From contig CANQMB010000001.1 in NCBI GenBank assembly GCA_947624845.1, positions 1 to 40,586 on the forward strand: a stretch of 40,586 bases of DNA, read 5' to 3'. The position numbers were made by a program, and so were the translations under genes. Numbering within the stretch: position 1 is the first letter of the stretch; each line of letters begins with the position of its first letter. This DNA is from an uncultured Bacilli bacterium. Lineage in GTDB: Bacteria > Bacillota_I > Bacilli_A > RF39 > UBA660. The notes under the pieces were generated by a model. It did not search any database. It was not told where the DNA came from and saw only the letters and a list, made by a program, of their open reading frames with translations. This document shows, in pieces, positions 1-8,383 of this stretch.

Positions 1-220
1 AGAGATGGGACCATTTTACTACTATAAAGATATAGATAATAATTCTCGAGGACATAATGCTTGGTATGCTGACAATTCCTACTTTGTAGATTCAACCTTA
101 CCGTGGTTCCATCGTGGTGGTGCTTACGACAATGAGGTTCTCACAGGTCAGTTCAACTTTGCTAGGTACACAGGTGGTGCCGCTTCCTACATTAGTTCCC
201 GCCTGGTGTTAAGTTTTTAA
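1..220 (+). CDS. C-terminal end of a surface/FGE-like-fold protein (partial)
   Basis: The frame is open from the window edge to the TAA at 218-220, so this is the 3' end of a gene that starts upstream. The last ~35 residues (WFHRGGAYDN, then TGQFNFARYTGG, then SSRLVLSF) match the C-terminal pattern RGG-x-W/Y-x-N ... G-x-F-x-F/L-x-x ... R-x-V/A-L. That pattern is seen in formylglycine-generating-enzyme/C-type-lectin-like folds of phage tail proteins and of pilin-like surface proteins in gut Firmicutes. The fold assignment is by pattern only. The rest of the protein, including any signal or anchor, is outside the window, so its function cannot be stated. Confidence 0.5.
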   Translation, partial: EMGPFYYYKDIDNNSRGHNAWYADNSYFVDSTLPWFHRGGAYDNEVLTGQFNFARYTGGAASYISSRLVLSF

Positions 221-234
221 TATTTTATTTCAAA

Positions 235-264
235 AAAAATGACAAATTTTGTTTTGTCATTTTT
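235..264. terminator. Bidirectional terminator between convergent genes
   Basis: A-rich/T-rich hairpin with stem AAAATGACAAA pairing with TTTGTCATTTT, with T runs on both strands. It overlaps the stop codon of the minus-strand gene at 257 and lies 15 bases past the stop of the plus-strand gene, so it can serve both. Confidence 0.75.
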
Positions 265-832
265 GATTTTTATATTCATAATTGGTAATGCCTTTTCCCA
301 TATTGGGATAATAATGGGAATGAACTAGATCAATTGTAAAGACAGTGATTAAAATAGCACAGAGAATGATAGCAATTTTTTTTGGAATTTTTTGATAAAA
401 TTCATTTAGTTTAGGTCCTAAAATGTATATTGCTAAATTTCCAGCGAGCCCAAAAACAATTGCGCCCTCTAAACAAATTCTTCCGTTCAAATTTAAAAAA
501 TATCCCGAGTAATCCCAAAAGCGAATTCCTTTCGTAACTTCTATGTAAAAACTCGTTCCATATTCTATAATCGATGCAATTAACATCATTAAGAAAAAAG
601 TAAGAATAGGTCTTTTATGATATTTTTTTAACAGGATAATAGCAATTAAACCACCACTTCCATAAATAGGAAGAACTGGACCCAATAAAATACCTTTATT
701 TACTAAATCTCCTGTTTCTATAAAATGAAATAAAACTTCCCATAAAAATCCAAGCAGACTAAAGGTAAAGAAAAGTAAAATATAACTTATTATCGTATAA
801 TTACAACGTTCTTTTACAACAACCTTCTTCAT
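257..832 (-). CDS. CmpB-like putative ABC-transporter permease family membrane protein (PF06541-type)
   Basis: 191-residue integral membrane protein with about five hydrophobic segments. Sequence marks are FSLLGFLWEV in the first segment, then GILLGPVLPIYGSGG, EYGTSFYIEV and FWDYSGYFLNLNGRICLEGA. This pattern (G-x-x-x-E near the start, G-P-x-L-P-I-Y-G, then W-D-Y-S and L-N-x-x-G-R-x-C-L) belongs to the family often labelled 'putative ABC transporter permease CmpB'; its biochemical role is not established. The start is supported by AGGAGA on the minus strand 8 bases before the ATG. It lies downstream of the SpoVB-like gene with the same orientation and a 37-base gap, so they may be co-transcribed. 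Family call is fairly sure, function is not. Confidence 0.72.
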   Translation of the reverse strand: MKKVVVKERCNYTIISYILLFFTFSLLGFLWEVLFHFIETGDLVNKGILLGPVLPIYGSGGLIAIILLKKYHKRPILTFFLMMLIASIIEYGTSFYIEVTKGIRFWDYSGYFLNLNGRICLEGAIVFGLAGNLAIYILGPKLNEFYQKIPKKIAIILCAILITVFTIDLVHSHYYPNMGKGITNYEYKNQK

Positions 833-869
833 ACTTCAATCTCCTATATCTTAATATTACCACAAAAGA

Positions 870-2165
870 TTATGAATGAGAAAGATATTTTTGCACTTTT
901 TGGTAAGATAGAACAGTAGTAATTATGATATTGAGAGAAGTAGCAAAAATTAACCCCCAAATACCAATTTTGAAAAGAGAAAAAAGAAATAAAAATCCTG
1001 TACGAATTATAATTCCTAAAAAAGTAATTTTCATATTATCATTGCTTTTTCCCATGGCATCTAAACTGAAAGAAAGAGGAGATTGAATATATTGGAATAG
1101 GCAAATAGGTGCTAAAAATTTTAAATAGGTGGTCCCTTCTTTTGTATGATATATGAACATTAAAAATAAATCGGGAATGAGCATGAATAAAATGGTGATT
1201 GGAATTCCTATTAGTAAGGAGAAAAAGATCGCTTGTTTTATTTTTCTTCGAATCATTGAGAGATTTTGTTGAATATAATTTTTACTGACGACGGGGAGAA
1301 GGGCTTGCGAAATAGCTAAAGTAAAAAAGGAAGGAAGGAGCAAAAGAGGAAGAACATAACCAGAAAATAGACCATATTCTCTTACGATAAAAGAATTGGA
1401 ATATCCGACGAAAAGTAGAGTGTTTGTTAAAACGATCGGTTCTAAAAAATAGCCAACAGATCCAATAAAACGTGAAGCTGTATTAGGAATAGAAATCATC
1501 ATAGATTCTTTAATATAAAGACGATTGGGAATTAAATCTTTTTTTTGAATCGTAAAGTTTTTAGGAAGAAAGAAATACAAAACGATGATAGAAGTAAGTT
1601 CGCTGATCACGTTAGTCAAAATAACGAAGGCAACTGCATATTCGAGCCCATATTTTAAGAAAACAGGAACTCCTAAAATAATGAGACCGAGACGGATCAT
1701 ATCTTCTGTTAAATTCGAAACGACATGAGGAAACATTTTTTGTTTTCCAAAAAAGTAACTTCTTAAAATACTAGATAGCGAAGTAAAAGGAATTACGAGA
1801 CACATTGCAATAAGACCATAATAACTTCTCGGTTCTTTTAATAGTTGATTGGCTAAAAAAGGACTGAGAAATAGAATAATACAAATTAAAAAAATATTGA
1901 TAAACAAAGAAATTGGAATGAGTGAAAAAATTAAATTTTTATTGTTTCTTTTTTCTTCGGCAACTAATTTAGAAACGGCAACAGGAAATCCAAATTGAGC
2001 AAGTCCTATAAATAAAGAAAAAGTAGGGAGAATCAACATGTAAATACCAATTCCTTCGGTTCCCATAATTCTCGACATCACAATTTTAATAATCATTCCT
2101 AAAATCTTGGTTAGAAATCCACCCACCATTAAAATAATGGTAGACTTTATAAATTTTTCTTTCAT
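870..2165 (-). CDS. SpoVB/MurJ-like MOP-superfamily polysaccharide flippase
   Basis: 431-residue protein with 12-14 predicted hydrophobic segments. It opens with a SpoVB-type N-terminus (GGFLTKILGMI, then SRIMGTEGIGIYML and FGFPVAVSKLVAEE). Members of this family (stage V sporulation protein B, MurJ-like) are thought to move lipid-linked sugars or peptidoglycan precursors across the membrane. The frame is open further upstream, but I take the ATG at 2165 because TTTTAGGAGAATTT precedes it and the SpoVB N-terminus begins exactly there. It could be a general lipid-II or teichoic-type flippase rather than a sporulation protein; the germination genes nearby make a spore role plausible but do not prove it. 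Confidence 0.85.
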   Translation of the reverse strand: MKEKFIKSTIILMVGGFLTKILGMIIKIVMSRIMGTEGIGIYMLILPTFSLFIGLAQFGFPVAVSKLVAEEKRNNKNLIFSLIPISLFINIFLICIILFLSPFLANQLLKEPRSYYGLIAMCLVIPFTSLSSILRSYFFGKQKMFPHVVSNLTEDMIRLGLIILGVPVFLKYGLEYAVAFVILTNVISELTSIIVLYFFLPKNFTIQKKDLIPNRLYIKESMMISIPNTASRFIGSVGYFLEPIVLTNTLLFVGYSNSFIVREYGLFSGYVLPLLLLPSFFTLAISQALLPVVSKNYIQQNLSMIRRKIKQAIFFSLLIGIPITILFMLIPDLFLMFIYHTKEGTTYLKFLAPICLFQYIQSPLSFSLDAMGKSNDNMKITFLGIIIRTGFLFLFSLFKIGIWGLIFATSLNIIITTVLSYQKVQKYLSHS

Positions 2166-2401
2166 AAATTCTCCTAAAACTACTAATTCAATATATGTTG
2201 TGAAAGAAAAATTTATAAAAAAATTAAAAAAACTACTCAAAAATAAATTTTTGTGATATGATGAAAATAAGAAAAGAATAGAAGCGCAAATGATGATTGT
2301 AAATATTTGTAAAAAGGGGAGTTTTTTTTAGAAAGAAACTTCTTTATTTCTATTCATTTATGATAAACTGAAATTATATATATAGTAGTAGAGGTGATTT
2401 T

Positions 2402-3310
2402 ATGACAGATTTAATGATCTTTTTAACATCAGAAGAAATTATGATGGTTTATGTGATTGTGGGACTTGGATGTTTATTGAGTTTATTTGTCTATATTGCG
2501 AATAAGACTTATTATAGTAGAAAACAAAAGAGTAATACACAAGAGTTAAATCGTCTAGTAGAACAGATTAAAGAAAAATCTGCGGTAGATGAAATACTAG
2601 AAGAAAAACCACCGGTAGCTTCTCCTGCTACGATTGAAGTTGAAATAGAAAAGAAAAAGGAGGAACCTTTTGTTTTACCAGAGGTAAAAGAGGCTCCTGT
2701 AGAAATTAAAGTAGAGACTGCTCCTAAAACAGTAGAGAAGATTGAATATGAAAATATAGAACCTGATAAGACGGAAGCTCAGTTGGAGTTAGAGAAAATA
2801 ACAGAAGAGTTACAAAAAGCAAAAGACAGTGTTGAAAATATTGATTTGACTGAATTTGAAGCTCAACAAGAAGAAAATGCAATTATCAGTTTAGAAGAGT
2901 TATTTGCTAAAGGCACTAGCTTATATGAGCAAAATGAAATTACTCAATATGAAGATGAAGGAAATGAACCGATCAGCTTACAAGATTTGGAAGAGTGGAT
3001 GAATAAAAATGCAACTCCTTCTACAGTACAAATCGCCGAACAACCAGCTTCAGAAGAAAAAGAAGTGAAAACAAGTTCTCCAGTGGTGGAGACGACGGAA
3101 CCAAAAAAAGATTCTGCTTATCAAGGAGCACATGCTTTTAAAAGTAGTCCAATTATTTCTCCAATCTTTGGTATTGAAAAACAAACACAACCTACGCAGA
3201 CAGAGTTAGCATTAGAGAATACGGCGAATTATGAGAAATTAGATGAGGAAATTCGTAAGACAAATGAGTTTGTTATGACATTGAAAGAATTACAGAAAAA
3301 GTTGGATTAA
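2402..3310 (+). CDS. Membrane-anchored acidic protein of unknown function
   Basis: 302 residues, not recognised as a known family. Residues ~13-33 form one transmembrane segment (MVYVIVGLGCLLSLFVYIA) followed by a short basic stretch, so the long remainder is probably cytoplasmic. The rest is Glu/Lys/Pro-rich and low in complexity, with two related short helices (IISLEELFAKG and PISLQDLEEWMNK) and a final helical end. RBS AGAGGTGA lies 6 bases before the ATG. The stop codon lies inside a terminator hairpin. It heads a run of four plus-strand membrane-anchored proteins. A scaffold or division/envelope role is possible but only a guess. Confidence 0.6.
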   Translation: MTDLMIFLTSEEIMMVYVIVGLGCLLSLFVYIANKTYYSRKQKSNTQELNRLVEQIKEKSAVDEILEEKPPVASPATIEVEIEKKKEEPFVLPEVKEAPVEIKVETAPKTVEKIEYENIEPDKTEAQLELEKITEELQKAKDSVENIDLTEFEAQQEENAIISLEELFAKGTSLYEQNEITQYEDEGNEPISLQDLEEWMNKNATPSTVQIAEQPASEEKEVKTSSPVVETTEPKKDSAYQGAHAFKSSPIISPIFGIEKQTQPTQTELALENTANYEKLDEEIRKTNEFVMTLKELQKKLD

Positions 3311-3323
3311 GTTCCAACTTTTT
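3296..3323 (+). terminator. Intrinsic terminator overlapping the stop codon
   Basis: Stem AAAAAGTTGGA (3296-3306) pairs with TCCAACTTTTT (3313-3323) around a six-base loop that contains the TAA stop of the preceding gene. Confidence 0.8.
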
Positions 3324-3356
3324 GTCATTAAAATAAAAAATCATGGGGTGAGTGAT

Positions 3357-3932
3357 ATGAAAAAATATAAAAAAATCGTAATAAATCCGACGAAGAAAGA
3401 AATAAGAAAACAAAATACTTATAAAGTCATGAGCTGGATGTTGGCAACCTTTTTCCTTCTTTTTGGTTCTAGTTATGCGATGTTATACTTTCCACAAAAA
3501 CAGATGCAATCTTTAAGTATTCAAACGGAAGGAGTAAAAGTGAACTTTGAAAAGGATAACGTCATTCAATTAAAAAACTTAAAAAAAATGAGCGATGAAG
3601 AGGGCATGAAGAATATTGCTTACCAATGGAAAATTCGAAATTATAAAACGAAGGCGATAAAGTATCAGATTTTTCTTGAAATAGAAAATAAAGAAACTAG
3701 TATTCCTCCTCGCTTTATAAAATATTCACTTCAAAGAAATAATGGAGAATGGACGCAACCTAAATTTTTAGATGAAGAAAATCATTTTACGATTGAAAAT
3801 GAAAAAATTCTTCCAGAAAATTCAGATTTTGTAGAATATCGATTTAAATTGTGGGTAAGTGATGAGGTTGGTGCCGATATAGACGGCGGAAGTTTCCAGG
3901 CGAAAATCATTGTTGCCGGATTTCCAATGTAA
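3357..3932 (+). CDS. Signal-anchored extracytoplasmic protein of unknown function
   Basis: 191 residues. The N-terminus is basic (KKYKKIVINPTKKEIRKQ) and is followed by one hydrophobic segment (MLATFFLLFGSSYAMLYF), so the protein is a type II membrane protein or secreted. The outer part looks beta-rich and contains a W-K-I-R-N-Y-K-T-K-A-I-K-Y strand pattern, reminiscent of TasA/camelysin-like or Ig-like domains, but no family is firmly recognised. The ATG at 3357 is chosen because GGGGTGAG precedes it; a GTG at 3348 in the same frame overlaps that ribosome-binding site. It lies between two other membrane-anchored proteins on the same strand. Confidence 0.6.
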   Translation: MKKYKKIVINPTKKEIRKQNTYKVMSWMLATFFLLFGSSYAMLYFPQKQMQSLSIQTEGVKVNFEKDNVIQLKNLKKMSDEEGMKNIAYQWKIRNYKTKAIKYQIFLEIENKETSIPPRFIKYSLQRNNGEWTQPKFLDEENHFTIENEKILPENSDFVEYRFKLWVSDEVGADIDGGSFQAKIIVAGFPM

Positions 3933-4004
3933 ATGAATAAAATAAATGAAAAGGGTTTGAAATTTGAATATATCTATGATATATTATAAGATAGGTGATG
4001 CTAG

Positions 4005-4625
4005 ATGGAAATATTTTATGATATTCCGTATATGAAAGTGATTTTACTTTATGTTTTAGTTCCTGTTGCCTTTTTAGTTTTGGTGGTTGGTTTAGTTTTA
4101 TTCAGTTATTCTAGAAAGCATAAAGATCATGAAGATGAACACTATAATTTTGTCATGAATTTTTGGAGTAGCTTAATAGGAATTATAATAACAGGAGCAT
4201 TGTTGGCATTGGCCATCGGTTTTTCGATTGCCATGACAGAAAAAATGAAAGAATATGGAATTGTCAATAGTAGAAAAATGATCTATTATTTGTTGAAATA
4301 TTTTGTTATTGTTCCAATTGCTTTCGTAATTTGGTATATTGTCAAATTAGTTAAGACAATTCTTCATCGTCCTACGAAAGAAAAAGAGGATCCGGAAGAG
4401 AAAGAAGATGAAGAAGATCAAAATAGTGAGCAGGAATATGAGGAAGAACAAGGAGAAATCATGGATTCTGATCTTCCACCAATAGAGGAAAGTTTACAAG
4501 AAGAAATTCAAAAATATGAAGAACAAGAAGAAAATGAGGAAGAAAAAGTCTCTTCAGATAATACCAATCCGGATGAGGAAATTGAAATTATTTCATTCGA
4601 TGAAGAGGAGGAAAATCATGAATAA
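4005..4625 (+). CDS. Three-TM membrane protein with long acidic tail, unknown function
   Basis: 206 residues. Hydrophobic segments lie at about 10-30 (VILLYVLVPVAFLVLVVGLV), 50-72 and 92-112. A cytoplasmic tail from ~118 onward is extremely rich in Glu and Asp. RBS AGGTGATGCTAG precedes the ATG. The last 8 bases overlap the start of the next gene (ATGAATAA), so the two are translationally coupled and probably function together. No family recognised. Confidence 0.6.
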   Translation: MEIFYDIPYMKVILLYVLVPVAFLVLVVGLVLFSYSRKHKDHEDEHYNFVMNFWSSLIGIIITGALLALAIGFSIAMTEKMKEYGIVNSRKMIYYLLKYFVIVPIAFVIWYIVKLVKTILHRPTKEKEDPEEKEDEEDQNSEQEYEEEQGEIMDSDLPPIEESLQEEIQKYEEQEENEEEKVSSDNTNPDEEIEIISFDEEEENHE

Positions 4626-5232
4626 GAAAAAAGAAACAAGTAATGTCATCATCTATGTTTGCATGGCTCTTTTACTATTACTTATTGTAATCCCTCCGGT
4701 TACGAGAGTGTTGTTTCCAAGAGAAAATACGGAAAGTTCTAATAAGGAAGGAACTCAAAATAAAAAAAATCCAATTGTGTTGTTAACTTGTAATAAAACG
4801 AGTGATGATGGAACTTATCAAATTAAAAGTTCGACACGCTATATCAATAATGAAATTCGATCAATTACACTTGCTTACGAATTATTAGAAAATTCGGCAA
4901 CTGAAAGCGAAGAGAACAATTCGACGCCATCAACAGAAGAAGAGCAGGGAGAATCTACAGAAGAAAATGGAGAGGAAGGAACAACAGAAGAGGTGGTACC
5001 CACTCCCGATAATACTTCAAATGGAATTAATGATCCCGATATTTCTGTTTTAAGAGAACTTTCAGGGGCAGAAATTCAAGAAGATGATCAACACTTTAAC
5101 ATCGTGTTAAATCAAAAAGTAAAAACGGATAATAGTTCCGTTGAACTTTTATCCAATTATTTTAATCCGATCGATGATCAAGTCAATTATTATGAGGGAA
5201 TTGGTTTTACTTGTACGAGAGTAGAATCTTAG
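4618..5232 (+). CDS. Signal-anchored protein with Ser/Thr/Glu linker, unknown function
   Basis: 204 residues. The ATG at 4618 has an excellent GAGGAGG ribosome-binding site and overlaps the stop of the previous gene. Residues ~10-28 form one transmembrane segment (VIIYVCMALLLLLIVIPP). The outer part has two beta-like blocks (around PIVLLTCNKTSDDGTYQIKS and HFNIVLNQKVKTDNSSVELL) joined by a Ser/Thr/Glu/Asn-rich linker of about 50 residues. Two cysteines (in LLTCNK and FTCTRVES) could form a disulfide. It resembles small extracytoplasmic domains of Bacilli of unknown role. Its stop overlaps the convergent GerAC-like gene by 4 bases. Confidence 0.6.
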   Translation: MNKKKETSNVIIYVCMALLLLLIVIPPVTRVLFPRENTESSNKEGTQNKKNPIVLLTCNKTSDDGTYQIKSSTRYINNEIRSITLAYELLENSATESEENNSTPSTEEEQGESTEENGEEGTTEEVVPTPDNTSNGINDPDISVLRELSGAEIQEDDQHFNIVLNQKVKTDNSSVELLSNYFNPIDDQVNYYEGIGFTCTRVES

Positions 5233-5738
5233 TTGCGGATTAATAATTCTTCTTTATATACCTTGAGATAAGGTATCTTTTTTTGGGGATTTTTTCTTAT
5301 ATCTTTTAAAGTGACAGTTTTTTCTTTTGCTAAATTATTTAAATAAATATAATTACTATTTGTTTTTAAAACTTTTTCTAGTTCGTGAGTCTGAAATAAA
5401 ACAACATGGCCATGAAACATTTTTGGAATCTTTTTTAAATCAACTTGATCAGTGACAATAATATTTTGTACTTGCTTAAAATATAAATCTTTAGAAACAT
5501 GCTTTTCTACATTGAAAATGGCTTCTTCCATCGTATTTCCTTTGGCTTTATAATATTTATAATCATTGGTTATTTTGTTTTCTTCTTTTTTGGGAACCGT
5601 CTCTTTCAAAGTAATAGAATAAAGATTATTTTTTTGATCGATTCCCACGGTAGTAATGATTGCCATTTGATTTAATTCTTGATAGGAACTACAACCAACT
5701 AGGAAAAAAGAAACAAGAAGAAATAGGAACTTTTTCAT
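5229..5738 (-). CDS. Truncated spore-germination lipoprotein, GerAC/Ger(x)C N-terminal domain only
   Basis: 169 residues with a clear lipoprotein signal (lipobox LVGC, Cys16), followed by the Ger(x)C N-terminal signature: ELNQMAIITTVGIDQ, then YSITLKETVP and later DLYFKQVQNIIVTD. In known receptors the C subunit is an outer-leaflet lipoprotein of about 370-400 residues; here only the first domain is present, ending in ...EELLIRN. The TAA is clean and no continuing GerAC-like frame is seen, because the plus-strand gene converges on it directly. It overlaps the upstream gerAA-type gene by ATGA, so the pair is one operon. Either this is a naturally short form or the 3' half was lost. Family call is strong, functionality unknown. 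Confidence 0.8.
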   Translation of the reverse strand: MKKFLFLLVSFFLVGCSSYQELNQMAIITTVGIDQKNNLYSITLKETVPKKEENKITNDYKYYKAKGNTMEEAIFNVEKHVSKDLYFKQVQNIIVTDQVDLKKIPKMFHGHVVLFQTHELEKVLKTNSNYIYLNNLAKEKTVTLKDIRKNPQKKIPYLKVYKEELLIRN

Positions 5739-7150
5739 CTAAAAATACCTCGCTTTCGATTGGTTGTTAGTAAAAAATTTCTGTATTTGACGCCACGATT
5801 GCTCGTTTTTATGATGGCATCTTTTTGTTCTATTTTGTTAAATGGCAAGAAGGGATATAGGTAAGGTTTTCCAAAAGATCTTAAAGTGTAGAGTCTTAGA
5901 AAAAGAATGATCGTTCCTAAGAGGATTCCCCAAATACCAAATAGGGTTGCTAAAATCATCATAATGAATCTCCACCATCGTATGGCACTGACCAGTTCAA
6001 TGGAGGGAAATACTAATCCAGAGATCGCGGAAATAGCAATTACGATAATCATGATGGGCGAGATGATTCCAGCAGATACGGCGGCATCTCCTAAAATTAG
6101 TCCTCCTAAAATGGAGACGGCACTTCCTGTAGTGGAAGACATTCGAATATCACTTTCTCTTAAGATTTCAAAAGAAATGCTCATAATCATCGCTTCTATG
6201 AGAGCAGGAAAAGGAACACTTTGTCTTTGGGCTTTTAGGCTGAGAAGTAAATTCAGTGGGATGAGATCAAAATTATGAGTCGTGACCGCTAAATAAAAAG
6301 CCGGTGTAAAAATCGCAATCATGAAAGCGAGTAGGCGAATGATTCGAATAAAAGTAATATTGATTGGTTTTTGGTAATAATCATCGACTGTATGAAAGTA
6401 ATCGATAAAAAAAGTAGGCAATATTAAAACATAAGGACTCATATCGACCAAGAGGGCAATTTTTCCTTCCAGTAGTGCCATAGAAACTTTATCGGGTCGC
6501 TCAGTAGAAGATATGGTAGGAAAAAAAGTAACGTGAGCTTCTAAGTTTTCTCGTAAATAAGTAGCATCTAAAATGCCATCTATATCAATCGTCTGTAATT
6601 TTTCTTTTACTTTTTTTAAAGTCTTTTTGCATGCAATATGATTCATGTATAAAATTCCAACAGATGTTTTGGTAAGTCTTCCAATATCCATACGTTCTGC
6701 GACTAAATGTTCAGATTTGATTCTTCGCCGAATCAGACCTAAATTGGTATTAAAATTTTCACAAAAAGCATCTTTTGGACCCTGAATGCTGAGTTCACTT
6801 TCGACTTCGCTCACACCGCGGTCTAATTTTGCTTTGGCCTCGATCGCAATAATTTTATAACTGAAAATAATTATATAACCTCGATGAATATAATCGACGA
6901 TTTCTTCTGGTTGAATTTCTTCTAAATTGGCATCGGGTAAATAGTTTTGGAGATGTTTTATTTTTCTTTTGGGAAGAATCAAAAGTCTTTTTAAAACGAA
7001 GTCGTTGATGTAATCAGAAGAGGTTAACACCTCATTAAAAACACAGTAGATCGTTTTTCCATGAATTTTTATTTCTTTAAAAATATAATCCTTACTATGC
7101 GAAAAAGTTTTTTTTAATTTTTGAAATTCTTCTTTCATACTCTTCACCAT
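5735..7150 (-). CDS. Spore germination receptor subunit A (GerAA/GerKA family)
   Basis: 471 residues, a normal length for GerAA. A soluble N-terminal region of ~240 residues (with TSSDYINDFVLKRLLILPKR and YIIIFSYKIIAIEAKAK) is followed by the GerA signature: RPDKVSMALLEGKIALLVD, PTFFIDYFHTVDDYYQKP, then PAFYLAVTTHN, QRQSVPFPALIEA and GAVSILGGLILGDAAVSAGI with about five transmembrane segments. The A subunit partners with B (permease) and C (lipoprotein) subunits in germinant sensing in the spore inner membrane. No B gene is seen in the window. The ATG at 7150 or the one at 7138 (behind GGTGAAGAG) may be used. It is divergent from the RlmCD-type gene with 46 bases between. Confidence 0.9.
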   Translation of the reverse strand: MVKSMKEEFQKLKKTFSHSKDYIFKEIKIHGKTIYCVFNEVLTSSDYINDFVLKRLLILPKRKIKHLQNYLPDANLEEIQPEEIVDYIHRGYIIIFSYKIIAIEAKAKLDRGVSEVESELSIQGPKDAFCENFNTNLGLIRRRIKSEHLVAERMDIGRLTKTSVGILYMNHIACKKTLKKVKEKLQTIDIDGILDATYLRENLEAHVTFFPTISSTERPDKVSMALLEGKIALLVDMSPYVLILPTFFIDYFHTVDDYYQKPINITFIRIIRLLAFMIAIFTPAFYLAVTTHNFDLIPLNLLLSLKAQRQSVPFPALIEAMIMSISFEILRESDIRMSSTTGSAVSILGGLILGDAAVSAGIISPIMIIVIAISAISGLVFPSIELVSAIRWWRFIMMILATLFGIWGILLGTIILFLRLYTLRSFGKPYLYPFLPFNKIEQKDAIIKTSNRGVKYRNFLLTTNRKRGIFR

Positions 7151-7169
7151 TTTTAGTATGCACTTGTGT

Positions 7170-7175
7170 TATAAT
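7170..7175 (+). promoter_or_regulatory. -10 element for the rlmCD-type gene
   Basis: TATAAT at 7170-7175, 21 bases before the ATG at 7197, in the 46-base gap between the divergent gerAA and rlmCD genes. No good -35 is visible at normal spacing, so the call is tentative. Confidence 0.4.
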
Positions 7176-7196
7176 ATTATTAGAAAAGAGGTTTAT

Positions 7197-8306
7197 ATGG
7201 TAGTAGAAATTGAATCTTTTGACTATTTAGGTCGTGGAGTTGCTAGAATTGATAATAAAGTCACCTTTGTAATAGATGCACTTCCTTTTGAAGTGGTAGA
7301 AATTAAAATAATTGAAGAAAAGAAAAAATATAATGTAGCGGTTGTGACTAAATATTTAAAAAAATCCAAACAAAGAGTAAAGTATCCTTGTCCTTACTAT
7401 CAATCTTGTGGTGGTTGTCATTTAGGTTCTCTGTCAATAAAAGATCAACTGGCATTTAAAAAACAACAAGTAGAAGAGGATTTGAAACGTGCTGGATTTT
7501 CTTATTCCGATTTAAATATCGTCTCTTCTCATCCTTTTTATTATCGAAATAAGATCACACTGCATAGTGATGGGAATCATTTGGGCTTTTATCAAGAAAA
7601 AACGCATGAATTAATACCCATTAAAAAATGTCTATTGGTAAACGAACAGATCAATCAACAACTTTCCTTGTTACCTAAAAATCGGGATATTATGGTTCGA
7701 GTGAATATAAAGACTGGGGAAATACTAAGAAGTGATCAAAAAGGATACTTAGACTGTTCTATTGGAAAGTATACTTATCAAGTGTCTCCTTTTTCTTTTT
7801 TTCAAGTAAACGATGAGATTACGAAAAAATTATATGATACGATCTATGAGACCGTAAAAAGAAAAAAACTGACGAGAGTATTGGATTTATATTGTGGAAT
7901 TGGAACGATTGGAATATACATTCATGATTTGGTAAAGGAAGTTTTAGGAATCGAGATTGTGAAAGAGGCAGTGGAAGATGCGAAAAGAAACAAAGAAAAG
8001 AATCACGTAGAAAACATTCAGTTTTTATGTGGTGATGTCTCTAGTTATATCGATCATCTAAAAACGAAGTTTGGTTTGATTATTGTCGATCCTCCAAGAA
8101 AAGGATTATCTTCTTCCGTAATTGAGGATTTAATTCGCATGAATCCGGATACCATTCTCTATATATCTTGTAATAAAAATACTTTATTTAGAGATTTAAA
8201 AAAATTAGCAGAGTATTATGATTTAGAAAATATGCAATTATTTGATATGTTTCCCAATACCTATCATGTAGAAATATTTTCGGTTTTAAAACGAAAAAAA
8301 ATTTAG
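7197..8306 (+). CDS. rlmCD: 23S rRNA uracil-C5 methyltransferase (TrmA/RlmCD family)
   Basis: 369 residues. The order is a TRAM-like OB domain (residues ~1-52), an iron-sulfur cysteine set (Cys65, Cys71, Cys74, plus a later Cys in PIKKCLLV), a central domain with SPFSFFQVN, then the SAM-binding Rossmann motif LDLYCGIGTIGIYI. Next come the VDPPRKGL motif and the catalytic YISCNKNTL (Cys325). The family makes m5U in 23S rRNA or tRNA using SAM; in Bacillus, RlmCD methylates U747 and U1939. The Fe-S cysteines favour the RlmD/RlmCD group over TrmA, but the exact target is inferred. The ATG at 7197 follows AAGAGG; an upstream ATG at 7158 in frame lies within the promoter region. Confidence 0.9.
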   Translation: MVVEIESFDYLGRGVARIDNKVTFVIDALPFEVVEIKIIEEKKKYNVAVVTKYLKKSKQRVKYPCPYYQSCGGCHLGSLSIKDQLAFKKQQVEEDLKRAGFSYSDLNIVSSHPFYYRNKITLHSDGNHLGFYQEKTHELIPIKKCLLVNEQINQQLSLLPKNRDIMVRVNIKTGEILRSDQKGYLDCSIGKYTYQVSPFSFFQVNDEITKKLYDTIYETVKRKKLTRVLDLYCGIGTIGIYIHDLVKEVLGIEIVKEAVEDAKRNKEKNHVENIQFLCGDVSSYIDHLKTKFGLIIVDPPRKGLSSSVIEDLIRMNPDTILYISCNKNTLFRDLKKLAEYYDLENMQLFDMFPNTYHVEIFSVLKRKKI

Positions 8307-8339
8307 GGATCATTTTCAGTATTAATTTATACTAGTATT

Positions 8340-8368
8340 TTGACATAAAATATGATATAAGGTATTTA
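8340..8368 (+). promoter_or_regulatory. Promoter of the DUF4234-like gene
   Basis: TTGACA (8340-8345), a 17-base spacer, then TATTTA (8363-8368). It lies 15 bases upstream of an AAAGGAG ribosome-binding site and the ATG at 8384. Confidence 0.55.
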
Positions 8369-8383
8369 AGAAAGGAGTTTTCC

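Noticed and set aside
870..2240. Longer SpoVB-like protein starting at 2240
   Set aside because: No RBS there; AGGAGA and the family N-terminus fit the ATG at 2165.
5907..6278. Plus-strand open frame of 123 codons
   Set aside because: It lies wholly antisense to the clearly recognised GerAA gene and shows no RBS; a shadow frame.
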